This document shows positions 32,952 through 41,862 of a stretch of 64,000 nucleotides of DNA, in pieces (the first letter of the stretch is position 1; the number at the start of each line of letters is the position of its first letter). The stretch is from positions 496,001 through 560,000 of the forward strand of contig NZ_VEIO01000001.1 of NCBI RefSeq assembly GCF_007680605.1. Reading direction: 5' to 3'. A program made the translations under genes and the position numbers. This DNA is from Paenibacillus xylanexedens. GTDB taxonomy: Bacteria > Bacillota > Bacilli > Paenibacillales > Paenibacillaceae. Under the pieces are notes generated by a model. It ran no database searches and was not told the origin of the DNA. It was given only the letters and a program-made list of their open reading frames with translations.

Positions 32952-33863
32952 ATGATATATACGATAACACTCAACCCGTCCATTGATTACATCGTCGAAG
33001 TACACGATTTGAAGCTTGGCGGGCTTAACCGCATGAATCGGGATTTGAAATTACCTGGCGGGAAAGGCATTAACGTTTCCAGGATTCTGAATCAACTCGG
33101 TGCTGCGAACACAGCTATCGGATTTTTGGGTGGATTCACGGGACGTTTCATCAATGACAAGTTGCAGGAAGATGCGATTCAAACGGATTTTGTCACCATT
33201 GCAGATGATACTCGCATTAACATCAAGCTGAAGCATGGGGATGAGACAGAAATTAACGGTCTTGGACCAGCGATTCGTACAGAAGAGGCCGAGCAATTAC
33301 TAAATAAACTATCTTCTTTGCAAAAAGGAGATATCGTTGTTCTCTCTGGTAGCGTTCCGCCATCACTTGGTTCAGATTTCTATGATCGTCTCATTCATGT
33401 ATGTAAACAGACAGAAGCCGAGTTCGTGATTGATACAACAGGACCTGCTCTGATGCAAGCACTCGTTCATCAGCCGCTACTGGTGAAGCCGAACCATCAT
33501 GAACTAGCTGAATTGTTTGGCGTAACCATTGAAACACGTGAAGAATTGGTTTCTTACGGACGTAAATTGCTCGAAGCAGGTGCCAAACATGTGTTGATCT
33601 CCATGGCTGGAGAAGGAGCATTGTTCATCACCGAGACGAATGTCTATCACGCAACCGTACCTAAAGGCACTGTGAAAAATTCCGTTGGTGCCGGTGATTC
33701 GATGATTGGCGGATTTGTTGGTACCTATGTGTTACAAGGAGACTTGCTTGAAGCATTCCGTACAGGGGTAGCTTCCGGCAGTGCGACAGCCTTCTCGGAT
33801 GACCTCGCTACACGTGAGTTTATTGACGAATTGCGTAATCAGGTGACGATTACAACGCTTTAA
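32952..33863 (+). CDS. fruK: 1-phosphofructokinase
   Basis: A 303-aa PfkB-family kinase that phosphorylates fructose 1-phosphate to fructose 1,6-bisphosphate. It opens with MIYTITLNPSIDYIVEV, has the first PfkB signature GGKGINVSRIL and the catalytic GAGDSMIGGF with the general-base Asp. Length is normal for FruK. It begins 2 bp after fruR and precedes the fructose PTS gene by 69 bp. Confidence 0.96.
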   Translation: MIYTITLNPSIDYIVEVHDLKLGGLNRMNRDLKLPGGKGINVSRILNQLGAANTAIGFLGGFTGRFINDKLQEDAIQTDFVTIADDTRINIKLKHGDETEINGLGPAIRTEEAEQLLNKLSSLQKGDIVVLSGSVPPSLGSDFYDRLIHVCKQTEAEFVIDTTGPALMQALVHQPLLVKPNHHELAELFGVTIETREELVSYGRKLLEAGAKHVLISMAGEGALFITETNVYHATVPKGTVKNSVGAGDSMIGGFVGTYVLQGDLLEAFRTGVASGSATAFSDDLATREFIDELRNQVTITTL

Positions 33864-33885
33864 TTACCTTGAATAACTGATATAA

Positions 33886-33906
33886 GGCCTGCCCCATGTG
33901 CAGGCC
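33886..33906 (+). other. Hairpin between fruK and fruA
   Basis: GGCCTGC pairs perfectly with GCAGGCC around CCCATGT. There is no T-run, so it is more likely an mRNA stability or processing element than a terminator. Confidence 0.55.
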
Positions 33907-33932
33907 GACCGAACTTAAGGGAGTGTTCCAAG

Positions 33933-35903
33933 ATGAAAATCACTGACTTAATGATCCAGGAAACGATGATTATGGATCTGCAAGCAACAACCAAAGACGA
34001 GGTGATCGACGAACTGATTGCTAGTCTTAACCAGAGTGGACGTATTAATGATCCAGCGTTATTTAAAGAAATGATCTACAAAAGAGAAGCCGAGTCCAGC
34101 ACTGGCATCGGCGGCGGTATTGCTATGCCACACGCAAAAACCAAAGCGGTCAATGAACCAACAGTCGTTTTTGCAAAAAGTAAACAGGGTTTGGACTTCG
34201 AAGCGTTGGATGACCAGCCTGCTCATATCTTCTTCATGATTGCAGCTCCAGAAGGCGCGGGCAATACGCATCTCCGCACATTAGCGGCTCTTTCAAGGTT
34301 GCTCGTTGACAGCGATTTCATCGCTGAGCTGATGAACACCAATACACCTCAAGAAGTTAGCGCTTTGTTTGATGCGAAGCAAGCGGAAGCTGCAGAGAAA
34401 GAAGCAATGAAAGAGAAAGCGAAATTAGAGAAAGAAGCACAAGCATCTTCGACTGAAAGTAGTGCTAACAACGTGAAAAACAACTCCGGTGTCATTGTTG
34501 GAAACGCAAATACAGAAGATTTCGTTGTTGCTGTTACAGCATGTCCAACAGGTATCGCTCATACATTTATGGCAGAGGATGCTTTGAAGAAAAAAGCCCA
34601 AGAAATGGGCATCAATATACGTGTTGAGACCAACGGTTCCGAAGGTGCACAAAACGTATTAACTGCTGACGAGATCGCTCGTGCCAAAGGTGTTATCATC
34701 GCTGCTGACAAAAATGTAGAGATGGCTCGTTTTGACGGTAAACCGGTGTTGCAAAGACCCGTAAGTGACGGGATTCGTAAATCCGAAGAACTGATCCGCA
34801 AGGCGGTTAACGGCGATGCACCGATCTATCGTAGCCAAGGTGGAAAAGCGAGCGATGAAGGTGCAGGCGATAGCAAGATAAGCGTGGGAAGCAAAATTTA
34901 CAAAGATTTGATGAACGGGATTTCACACATGCTACCATTCGTTGTCGGCGGTGGTATCCTGCTCGCCATCTCCTTCTTGTTTGAACAACTTGCAAGTCCT
35001 GAGAATCCGATCGTACAATTGCTGCAAACCATTGGTGGAGGAACAGGCGCGTTCCATTTCCTGATTCCTGTACTTGCCGGATTTATCGCGATGAGTATCG
35101 GTGATCGTCCAGCCCTGATGCCTGGTATGGTCGGTGGTTTGATGGCTGTAAACTCCAATGCAGGTTTCCTTGGTGGTCTAGCTGCCGGTTTCCTTGCGGG
35201 TTATGTTGTTATTGGATTGCGTAAAGCGCTGAAAGGTCTTCCAAAAGCGATCGATGGCTTGAAACCGATCCTGCTCTACCCGGTACTTGGTCTGCTGATC
35301 GTGGGTACAATTAGTTTCTATGTTTTTGATCCGATTTTTGGTTCCCTGAACACCTGGCTTGTAGATGCACTGGGTAACCTGGGAACAGGTAACAAAGTAT
35401 TGCTCGGTTTGCTGCTCGGCGGCATGATGGCGATTGATATGGGTGGTCCGTTTAACAAAGCGGCTTATACCTTTGCGATTGGTGTATTCACATCCAGCGG
35501 AAACACAGACGGGGCATGGATGGCAGCGGTTATGGCAGGCGGTATGGCTCCTCCACTGGCGATTGCCCTTGCAACAACGTTCTTCAAATCCAAATTCACG
35601 GAGCAAGAGCGTAAATCCGGTCTGACAAACTATGTACTCGGCCTTTCCTTTATTACGGAAGGTGCAATTCCATTTGCAGCGGCTGACCCGCTTCGTGTAC
35701 TGACCTCTTGTATTATTGGTTCTGCGGTAGCAGGTGGACTTACTCAGCTGTGGAGCATTAATGTTCCCGCTCCGCACGGTGGTGTCTTTGTAGCACTTCT
35801 CGCTAACCACACTCTGCTGTTCCTGCTCGCAGTTGTTATTGGCTCTGTCATCTCCGGTCTGATTCTTGGATTGTGGAAGAAATCACCTACGCTTGTTAAA
35901 TAA
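33933..35903 (+). CDS. fruA: PTS fructose transporter subunit EIIABC
   Basis: A 656-aa membrane protein that imports fructose and phosphorylates it at C1. The EIIA domain (about 1-150) has the phospho-His in GIAMPHAKTKAV. The EIIB domain (about 190-290) has the phospho-Cys in VTACPTGIAHTFMAE. The EIIC domain (about 315-650) has many membrane spans, with MAIDMGGPFNKAAYTF and ITEGAIPFAAADPLR, typical of fructose EIIC. The start follows AAGGGAG. Last gene of the operon. Confidence 0.97.
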   Translation: MKITDLMIQETMIMDLQATTKDEVIDELIASLNQSGRINDPALFKEMIYKREAESSTGIGGGIAMPHAKTKAVNEPTVVFAKSKQGLDFEALDDQPAHIFFMIAAPEGAGNTHLRTLAALSRLLVDSDFIAELMNTNTPQEVSALFDAKQAEAAEKEAMKEKAKLEKEAQASSTESSANNVKNNSGVIVGNANTEDFVVAVTACPTGIAHTFMAEDALKKKAQEMGINIRVETNGSEGAQNVLTADEIARAKGVIIAADKNVEMARFDGKPVLQRPVSDGIRKSEELIRKAVNGDAPIYRSQGGKASDEGAGDSKISVGSKIYKDLMNGISHMLPFVVGGGILLAISFLFEQLASPENPIVQLLQTIGGGTGAFHFLIPVLAGFIAMSIGDRPALMPGMVGGLMAVNSNAGFLGGLAAGFLAGYVVIGLRKALKGLPKAIDGLKPILLYPVLGLLIVGTISFYVFDPIFGSLNTWLVDALGNLGTGNKVLLGLLLGGMMAIDMGGPFNKAAYTFAIGVFTSSGNTDGAWMAAVMAGGMAPPLAIALATTFFKSKFTEQERKSGLTNYVLGLSFITEGAIPFAAADPLRVLTSCIIGSAVAGGLTQLWSINVPAPHGGVFVALLANHTLLFLLAVVIGSVISGLILGLWKKSPTLVK

Positions 35904-35918
35904 AAAAAATAGGTTAAT

Positions 35919-35938
35919 GCAAGTTCAGGTGAACTTGC
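35919..35938 (+). other. Hairpin downstream of fruA
   Basis: GCAAGTTC pairs perfectly with GAACTTGC around AGGT, 16 bases after the fruA stop, without a T-run. Perhaps an mRNA 3' stabiliser before the true terminator. Confidence 0.5.
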
Positions 35939-35970
35939 TGTACCCATGGTGAAACGATTATCAACTCTAG

Positions 35971-36011
35971 GCATCTCTCCAGTGAAATTTTCATTGAAGG
36001 GATGCTTTTTT
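35971..36011 (+). terminator. Intrinsic terminator of the fru operon
   Basis: GCATCTCTCCAGTGAAA pairs with TTTCATTGAAGGGATGC (several G-U), followed by TTTTTTG. Confidence 0.85.
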
Positions 36012-36059
36012 GTGTTTCTTGTTTCGTTTGGGTAGGGGGTATGATATGATGAATGTATA

Positions 36060-36079
36060 TATAATGAAACTGAGTTTCA
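36060..36079 (+). promoter_or_regulatory. -10 box with palindromic operator
   Basis: TATAAT (36060) runs directly into TGAAACTGAGTTTCA (36065-36079), a perfect 7-1-7 palindrome of the kind bound by TetR-type repressors. No TetR gene is adjacent. Confidence 0.55.
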
Positions 36080-36170
36080 CTAGATGGAACTTTAGAAATA
36101 CAGAAGTGACGGAAAGTAAAATCAAGCATATATCCGTAAGATATGTCCAAGAGAAAGAGGAGGAATCAAA

Positions 36171-36959
36171 ATGGAGAGGGATCAGATCAAAAATCAGATG
36201 CGGAAGCAATTTTCTCAGAATGCCGAGCATTATGTCACAAGTGCAATTCATGCACAAGGTGAGGACCTTGCGTTGCTCGTTGCATCATCTCAGGCGGCAG
36301 AACATATGAATGTGCTGGATATAGCAACGGGTGGAGGACATGTGGCGAATGCGCTTGCTCCGCTGGTAAGTCGCGTGACAGCCCTCGATCTGACTGAAGG
36401 GATGTTAGAGGTGGCTACACGTTTTATCCAGGGCAATGGTCATGAAAATGTGGATTTTGTAACGGGAGATGCAGAGCATATACCTTTTCCGGACAACAGC
36501 TTTGAGTTGGTGACCTGCCGGATTGCAGCGCATCATTTTCCGGATGTATCCTCGTTTGCTTCTGAGGCTTATCGAGTTACCAAACTTGGTGGCCGATTAC
36601 TGTTCATTGACAATGTAGCTCCGGAGCAGGATGAACTGGATCGTTTCTACAACGACATAGAGAAGATGCGTGACCCTAGTCATGTTCGGGCATGGCGGAA
36701 AACAGAATGGATTGCGCTTTTTGAACGTATGGGGTATCGGGTCGAAAAGATGGTTTCTTTTGCAAAAAAATTTCATTTTGATGATTGGTGCACACGTGCA
36801 ACCCTCTTTGGAGAAGGGCGGCTGGAGCTTGAAGCAAGATTACTACATGCGAAGGAAAAGGTGAGAAGTTATTTTAATATCGTGGAGAAAGAGCAGGATG
36901 AAATTCTCAGCTTTGAAGGGGAAAGCGTGTATATCCAGGCAATCAAGCGCGGAGTGTGA
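36171..36959 (+). CDS. Class I SAM-dependent methyltransferase (UbiE/YcgJ-like)
   Basis: A 262-aa methyltransferase. Motif I is VLDIATGGGHVANAL, followed by VTALDLTEGML, FVTGDAEHIPFPDNSFELV and the late GGRLLFIDN. It is closest in style to UbiE/COQ5 and B. subtilis YcgJ proteins, which methylate small molecules. GAGGAGGAA precedes the start. It stands alone between two terminators, with a palindromic operator upstream. Substrate unknown. Confidence 0.9.
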   Translation: MERDQIKNQMRKQFSQNAEHYVTSAIHAQGEDLALLVASSQAAEHMNVLDIATGGGHVANALAPLVSRVTALDLTEGMLEVATRFIQGNGHENVDFVTGDAEHIPFPDNSFELVTCRIAAHHFPDVSSFASEAYRVTKLGGRLLFIDNVAPEQDELDRFYNDIEKMRDPSHVRAWRKTEWIALFERMGYRVEKMVSFAKKFHFDDWCTRATLFGEGRLELEARLLHAKEKVRSYFNIVEKEQDEILSFEGESVYIQAIKRGV

Positions 36960-37011
36960 GAGTGTAGGGAACGTTGCGAATACTAGAGGACAATAAAAAT
37001 CGAGGAGACAA

Positions 37012-37048
37012 AAAAGCAGACCACTTTTTCAAGGGTAAGTCTGCTTTT
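37012..37048. terminator. Bidirectional terminator
   Basis: AAAAGCAGAC pairs with GTCTGCTTTT across a 17-nt loop. T-tracts on both strands let it serve the methyltransferase gene and the convergent bicupin gene. Confidence 0.85.
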
Positions 37049-37093
37049 ATTGTTACCCGAATTCGAAAAGCATGATACAGGCTCATGTTATTT

Positions 37094-38257
37094 TTATACG
37101 ACAGGCCATTTCACTTTGCGCAATGCATCCAGCAGTTCTGGAGGGGCATTCAGATTGTCTCGTACCAGATCGCGCGGTGTCAGAGCCATCCATTGATTCA
37201 GAGAAACATCCTCAAAACGGTCACTTCGGAATATTTCCAAAAACCATAATGTGTCTTTACCGGTATTTTGTATATAGTGGCCCATGGCAACGGGAACATA
37301 CCCTACATCTCCAGCCCGGTAATCAAAGGTTCGTGCGATACCATTGCCACCAAAGACGGTCATTCGTCCTTCACCCGTCAAATAGTACTGCCATTCATCG
37401 GCATTGGGGTGCCAGTGTAACTCACGCATCGCTCCAGGTTTAATCTCGACTAGTGCTGCAGCGACTGTAGTGGAGATCGGGAAGTTGGTGGAATCGACGA
37501 TGCGCACACTTCCTCCTGGTGTAATCAAAGGTTCCTGTGCTAGCAAACGATAGGTAAACGGAAGAGGAACCGTTCCGTAGGGTGATTGAACACGCTGGCT
37601 TTCGAGTGAACCGGGTACATCATCTTGAAAAATATAAACCTGTTCCTTGGGCATCGATTGAAAGGCTGATTCAGGAACGCCGAAATTCAAGGATAATACC
37701 TCTGGTGGCGTATGGGCAAACCAGTCTGAGATGGATAATGTATTTAGATCAGAGAAGCTCCCATCATCGAATACCAATAAAAATTCACACCCGTTCTCCA
37801 ACCCTTGAATCGAATGAGGAAGTCCTTTTGGGAAAAACCAAAGATCACCAGGACCCACATCAGCGATAAAGTTCCGCCCGTTCTGATCCACAGAAGTGAT
37901 GCGGGCTGTACCCCAGATCATATAGGCCCATTCCGATTGCTGATGCCAGTGCAGTTCGCGGACGCCGCCCGGAGTCAGGCTCATATTCACTCCGGCGAGC
38001 GTCGTGGCAACAGGCAGATCACGCACCGTAATTTCACGTGACCAGCCGCCGTGATTGAGCTGCATGTGGGTGTCAGAGAAGGACATCCTGAGGTTAGGTA
38101 ACAAGCCATTGTCTGTCTTAGGGGGCACAAGCATATCGGGATTTTGCTTGTCTCTTAATACATCTCTTGGTCCATAATCCGGGCCGCCTGCACCGTCACT
38201 TCGAATAGGCTGGGGGATAATAAACGGCTGAGCACTGGGCTGTTTTTCTTTACTCAT
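37094..38257 (-). CDS. Oxalate decarboxylase-type bicupin with variant lid
   Basis: A 387-aa protein, starting at 38257 behind AAGGAG; B. subtilis OxdC is almost the same length. Both Mn-binding cupins are intact: [10 protein letters not shown] with a later GLPHS in the first, and [11 protein letters not shown] with AMGHY in the second. The OxdC family converts oxalate to formate and CO2. The active-site lid, SENST in OxdC (Glu162 the proton donor), reads SDLNT here (residues 169-173), so Glu becomes Asp and the next two positions change. Known lid swaps shift OxdC toward oxalate oxidase, so the activity may differ. No signal peptide. Monocistronic. Confidence 0.9.
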   Translation of the reverse strand: MSKEKQPSAQPFIIPQPIRSDGAGGPDYGPRDVLRDKQNPDMLVPPKTDNGLLPNLRMSFSDTHMQLNHGGWSREITVRDLPVATTLAGVNMSLTPGGVRELHWHQQSEWAYMIWGTARITSVDQNGRNFIADVGPGDLWFFPKGLPHSIQGLENGCEFLLVFDDGSFSDLNTLSISDWFAHTPPEVLSLNFGVPESAFQSMPKEQVYIFQDDVPGSLESQRVQSPYGTVPLPFTYRLLAQEPLITPGGSVRIVDSTNFPISTTVAAALVEIKPGAMRELHWHPNADEWQYYLTGEGRMTVFGGNGIARTFDYRAGDVGYVPVAMGHYIQNTGKDTLWFLEIFRSDRFEDVSLNQWMALTPRDLVRDNLNAPPELLDALRKVKWPVV

Positions 38258-38459
38258 CCTGATGTCTCCTTCCGAATATCTGCCGCGATCCGTTTCATGC
38301 GGTCTTCTCACTATGTTTACACCTATGAAAGCAGGCTTGGAAAATATGAAGGACAAACATAAAAAGACCTGACCGTAGTGGTCAAGTCAAGGACCTGAGA
38401 TTAGCATTTTAAAGCTCAAGAAGAGGTACAGTTATCTCAGAGAAATCTCTAGCTGGAAA

Positions 38460-39308
38460 TTAGTCCAGATAGTTTTGCTCATAGATCTCATGCACGCGTT
38501 GAAGTACAGCAGAGCCCTGCTCCTGAAAACGAAGCCGTGCTGCCTTATTGTTAACCAGAAACGCACCGGAATCATGCTTCACGTTCCCGAGTACAGCGTC
38601 ATGAAGCAGTGATGCGCCGCGACTTGGATGAGAAAAGAATAACTTCATAACAGGTTTGATATAGAAGGGCAAACCGGATGTTTTGTCGTTTTTTAGCGTG
38701 TTGTTTCCACCCGGATCAACACTAAGAAGTCGAATATTATCCACCATAGCACTAGATGCAGCCTCGGCTGTCCATAATGAGAGGGCAAGCTTGGACGCAG
38801 CGTAAGGACCAAACAGCTTTTTGAACGAGGCTGGCCGCTCCAGCGTACCCGGGTCGAACGTCCTCATCGTACGAAAAGCAGTTGTGGAGGTGTTCACGAC
38901 GGTTTTCATCGTCCCTTGGCGGAGCAGATCATAAAGCTCCTGGTAGATGATATAAGGAACCACCGTCTGAAGCTCAAAATGCAGCTCACGCCCCTGATCG
39001 GAGTATTGAAGGGTAGATGAGCTTCCGCCCGCATTGTTGAACAGAACGTCGATTCTATCCGTCTGAGACCGAATCTGCTCCATTGCAGAGCGGAGGCTGG
39101 CATAATTCGTGAGGTTGGCTTGAACAGAGCGCAGTTGACCTGAGATTAATGCGGATTGGATGAAGCTATCATCTGCTGGAAACGGGGAGCGGTTAAGACC
39201 GATAATCTCCCATTGATTTGTTAGAAGCTGTCGTGTAAGCTCCAGGCCGATTCCTGAAGTGGAGCCTGTTATTACGGCAGTGCGAAGCGGGTTAGCATGG
39301 GTCATCAT
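38460..39308 (-). CDS. Short-chain dehydrogenase/reductase
   Basis: A 282-aa SDR. It has the NAD(P)-binding TGSTSGIGLELTR, NNAGG, catalytic Ser in VVNTSTTAFRT and the YxxxK site in GPYAASKLAL. Two adjacent ATG codons (39308 and 39305) follow GGAGG by 5 and 8 bases; the second is equally likely. It is divergent from the merR gene and has its own MerR-type promoter with a 19-bp spacer, so it is probably activated by that regulator. Substrate unknown; the region downstream of the YAASK site suggests the retinol-dehydrogenase-like SDR group. Confidence 0.9.
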   Translation of the reverse strand: MMTHANPLRTAVITGSTSGIGLELTRQLLTNQWEIIGLNRSPFPADDSFIQSALISGQLRSVQANLTNYASLRSAMEQIRSQTDRIDVLFNNAGGSSSTLQYSDQGRELHFELQTVVPYIIYQELYDLLRQGTMKTVVNTSTTAFRTMRTFDPGTLERPASFKKLFGPYAASKLALSLWTAEAASSAMVDNIRLLSVDPGGNNTLKNDKTSGLPFYIKPVMKLFFSHPSRGASLLHDAVLGNVKHDSGAFLVNNKAARLRFQEQGSAVLQRVHEIYEQNYLD

Positions 39309-39400
39309 GAAGACCTCCTCATGTATTCGTGTAATTTCAGAAACAATCGGCGTGCAATACATAGAACGGTAATTTCGCCGATGAATCTGCAGGAGAGCTC

Positions 39401-39431
39401 ATTCTACAATTTGGAGTCGGCTCCAAGTCAA
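39401..39431 (-). promoter_or_regulatory. MerR-type promoter for the SDR gene
   Basis: Read on the minus strand, TTGACT and TAGAAT are spaced 19 bp, with the dyad TTGGAG-N4-CTCCAA in the spacer. A 19-bp spacer is the hallmark of promoters untwisted by MerR-family activators. Confidence 0.85.
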
Positions 39432-39447
39432 GAGGGATATTTCAGGC

Positions 39448-39478
39448 TTGACTTGGAGCCAACTCCAAGTTATATGAT
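39448..39478 (+). promoter_or_regulatory. MerR-type promoter for the merR gene
   Basis: TTGACT and TATGAT are spaced 19 bp. The spacer carries ACTTGGAG-N4-CTCCAAGT, a perfect 8-bp dyad nearly identical to that of the divergent promoter. This indicates autoregulation. Confidence 0.87.
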
Positions 39479-39509
39479 AGAGAGAAGTATGGGTATGGGA
39501 GGGCTAATG

Positions 39510-39944
39510 ATGAGTGAGCAAAGTACGTTCTCCATTCATGAAACATCAGAGCGGTCGGGGTTATCCAAAGATACCATTCGTTATTATGAGAAGATTGGTC
39601 TACTCCCCCGTGCGGAGCGTAAAGCAAGTAGCCACAGGGTCTATTCGGAACAGGACATCCAGACGATGAGTCTGATTACTTGTCTGAAGAAAACAGGCAT
39701 GTCGCTTGAGGATATGAAGCCATTTCTGCAGATGTCGCTGGAGTCGGATTTGAACGATTTCCCTGAGGAACGGGAGATGCTGGTCAATTATCAGAAAAAA
39801 GTAGAAGATCAGATCGCCTCGCTGCAACAGGTCGTTGATTTTATTCAGGATAAGCTGGAGCAACGTAGTATGTTTCCTGAACGTTGTTCGCTGGAAGCAG
39901 AGAATCTAGTGACAGGGATCGCCCAAAAGAAAACTTTCTCTTGA
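39510..39944 (+). CDS. MerR-family transcriptional activator
   Basis: A 144-aa regulator. The start at 39510 follows GGGAGGG by 6 bases; longer in-frame starts would run over the promoter. The N-terminal HTH is FSIHETSERSGLSKDTIRYYEKIGLLP, followed by the wing (SHRVYSEQDI) and a long dimerisation coiled coil. The C-terminus is short, with one Cys (ERCSLEAEN), so it is not a classical metal sensor; it resembles the AdhR/aldehyde-type group. It probably activates the divergent SDR gene. Confidence 0.92.
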   Translation: MSEQSTFSIHETSERSGLSKDTIRYYEKIGLLPRAERKASSHRVYSEQDIQTMSLITCLKKTGMSLEDMKPFLQMSLESDLNDFPEEREMLVNYQKKVEDQIASLQQVVDFIQDKLEQRSMFPERCSLEAENLVTGIAQKKTFS

Positions 39945-39989
39945 TGGAATATAGGATGTACAAGGGATATCGGAAAAAGGAGTCAAGCC

Positions 39990-40892
39990 ATGACATTACA
40001 ACAACTTAAATATGTAATCGAGGTTGCCACACACGGATCGATGAACGAAGCAGCCAAACGGTTGTTTATCTCCCAGCCGAGTTTATCAAACGCGATTCGC
40101 GATCTGGAACAGGAGCTTCGTATTACCATTTTTGAACGTACGAATAAAGGCATTACTCTTTCCAAAGAAGGGGTGGAGTTTCTAAGTTATGCTCGTCAGG
40201 TCGTTGAACAGGCCGAACTGTTGGAGAATCGCTATCTGAATGCGAAGCCGTCTCCGCAACACTTTTCGGTATCCACACAGCACTATGCTTTTGCGGTGAA
40301 TGCCTTTGTAAAGCTTGTTCAGCAGTACGGTCATGATGAGTATGAGCTTGCACTGCGCGAAACCAAAACGTATGAGATCATTCAGGATGTAAAAAGTCTT
40401 CGGAGTGAGATTGGCATTCTCTATCTGAACGAATTCAACGCCAAAGTCATCAATAAATTATTAAAGGATGCCGGACTTGTGTTTACAAGTCTGTTTACAG
40501 CGAAACCGCATATTTTCATCAGTGTGAACAATCCGCTTGCGAAGCAGGTGTCCGTGGCTATTGAACAGCTTCAGGATTACCCTTACCTGTCCTTTGACCA
40601 GGGAGAGTATAATTCTTTTCATTTTTCCGAAGAAATTCTGAGTACGTTATCTCATCCGAAAAGCATCCAGGTGAACGACCGGGCAACTTTATTTAATCTT
40701 CTTATCGGTCTGAACGGGTATACGATATCGACTGGAGTGCTCAGCGCCGATCTGAACGGCAACGAGATCATTCCGGTTCCGCTCGAATGTGAAGAGTCCA
40801 TCAATGTCGGGTGGATTTGTCATAAAAGCACGTCACTTTCCAATCTCGGCGTGGCTTATGTGCAGGCATTACACGAAGCGATTGGTTTGTAA
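39990..40892 (+). CDS. LysR-family transcriptional regulator
   Basis: A 300-aa LysR regulator. The N-terminal HTH is MTLQQLKYVIEVATHGSMNEAAKRLFISQPSLSNAI in the standard spacing, with the linker helix, and a substrate-binding domain from about residue 90 to the end. It begins 45 bp after merR on the same strand, so read-through is possible. Its target is not evident; the spermidine-synthase-like gene 70 bp downstream is co-oriented. Confidence 0.93.
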   Translation: MTLQQLKYVIEVATHGSMNEAAKRLFISQPSLSNAIRDLEQELRITIFERTNKGITLSKEGVEFLSYARQVVEQAELLENRYLNAKPSPQHFSVSTQHYAFAVNAFVKLVQQYGHDEYELALRETKTYEIIQDVKSLRSEIGILYLNEFNAKVINKLLKDAGLVFTSLFTAKPHIFISVNNPLAKQVSVAIEQLQDYPYLSFDQGEYNSFHFSEEILSTLSHPKSIQVNDRATLFNLLIGLNGYTISTGVLSADLNGNEIIPVPLECEESINVGWICHKSTSLSNLGVAYVQALHEAIGL

Positions 40893-40962
40893 TATCGATT
40901 TCATCGTTTCTTTGTAATATGGATTTCATAGGTTCAAAGGTTCATCCGAAGGGAGCAGGAAG

Positions 40963-41697
40963 TTGAGAGTACTATACCGGAATAAAAGTGAGCAGCATGA
41001 GTTGACTGTGTACGAGACGAAAAGGCTTTACGGGGAAAAGGGACACTTTCGCGTATTGCAATTCTCCAATGATGCCGTGCAGGGGGCGATCGATGTAGAG
41101 CAACCTTCCAGAATTGTTCTAGAGTACCCGCGGGCTATGCTGCATCTGATGGAACGAAATAACCGGCATTACAATCGCGTATTCGTCGTGGGGCAGGGTA
41201 TTGGCACAATCCCATCTTATTTGTCTGATCGACAAGTTAAGGTAGCGGAGCTGGATGCGGAGGTTGCGGAAATTAGCCAGCAATTTTTTGGTTATAAAGG
41301 GTCGCCGGTGCTGATTGGTGATGGTCGGGAACTGTTGGAACGGGAACAGGCTGGGACGTATGATTATATTGTTATTGATGCATTTACGGCCGCAGGCACG
41401 CCGGAGCAGTTTACGAACCGTTCTTTTTTTAACATGGCAAAAGACAAACTGTATGCAGGCGGTGCTGTGCTGCTTAATGTGTTTGGACGTAGTGGTAACG
41501 ATCAACTTGTCAACGCAATCTACACAACGCTTGGAATAGAATTCCCTTACGTACGTGCCTTTGCACTTCCGGCTGAGCCCAATGACGTTCAGAATCGCAT
41601 ATTGATGGGAAGTCTTCGCCCAATTGATGTTCAGGTGCGGTATATGGCGGGCTTTGTTGAGCAAAACCTGGAAGAGGGTTATATCATTGAAGGATAA
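40963..41697 (+). CDS. Spermidine-synthase-like methyltransferase-fold protein
   Basis: A 244-aa protein of the spermidine synthase / fused SAM-methyltransferase group: RVFVVGQGIGTIP (dcSAM/SAM-binding loop), VKVAELDAEVAEISQQFF, IGDGRELLE and YDYIVIDAFTA. It uses a TTG start behind GGGAGCAGGAAG. The family's gatekeeper loop Asp (VIDAF) is present, but some polyamine-binding residues of true SpeE are not clear, so it may be one of the many uncharacterised homologues. No speD-like partner is nearby. Confidence 0.82.
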   Translation: MRVLYRNKSEQHELTVYETKRLYGEKGHFRVLQFSNDAVQGAIDVEQPSRIVLEYPRAMLHLMERNNRHYNRVFVVGQGIGTIPSYLSDRQVKVAELDAEVAEISQQFFGYKGSPVLIGDGRELLEREQAGTYDYIVIDAFTAAGTPEQFTNRSFFNMAKDKLYAGGAVLLNVFGRSGNDQLVNAIYTTLGIEFPYVRAFALPAEPNDVQNRILMGSLRPIDVQVRYMAGFVEQNLEEGYIIEG

Positions 41698-41793
41698 CAA
41701 GAGGAAAAGGAGTCGCAATTTTTCCCGGATGCATTATTTTGTCATAAATTCGTCAATCCTATAAATTCAAAGTTAATATACGTCATTTCTTCA

Positions 41794-41821
41794 TTGTTTC
41801 TTAACAACTTTATTATATGAT
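41794..41821 (+). promoter_or_regulatory. Possible promoter of the GGDEF gene
   Basis: TTGTTT and TATGAT spaced 16 bp, about 40 bp before the start of the diguanylate cyclase. Confidence 0.4.
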
Positions 41822-41862
41822 GATGTAGGTATGCTTTTTTATGAAAATCCGGGGGAAGCAAA

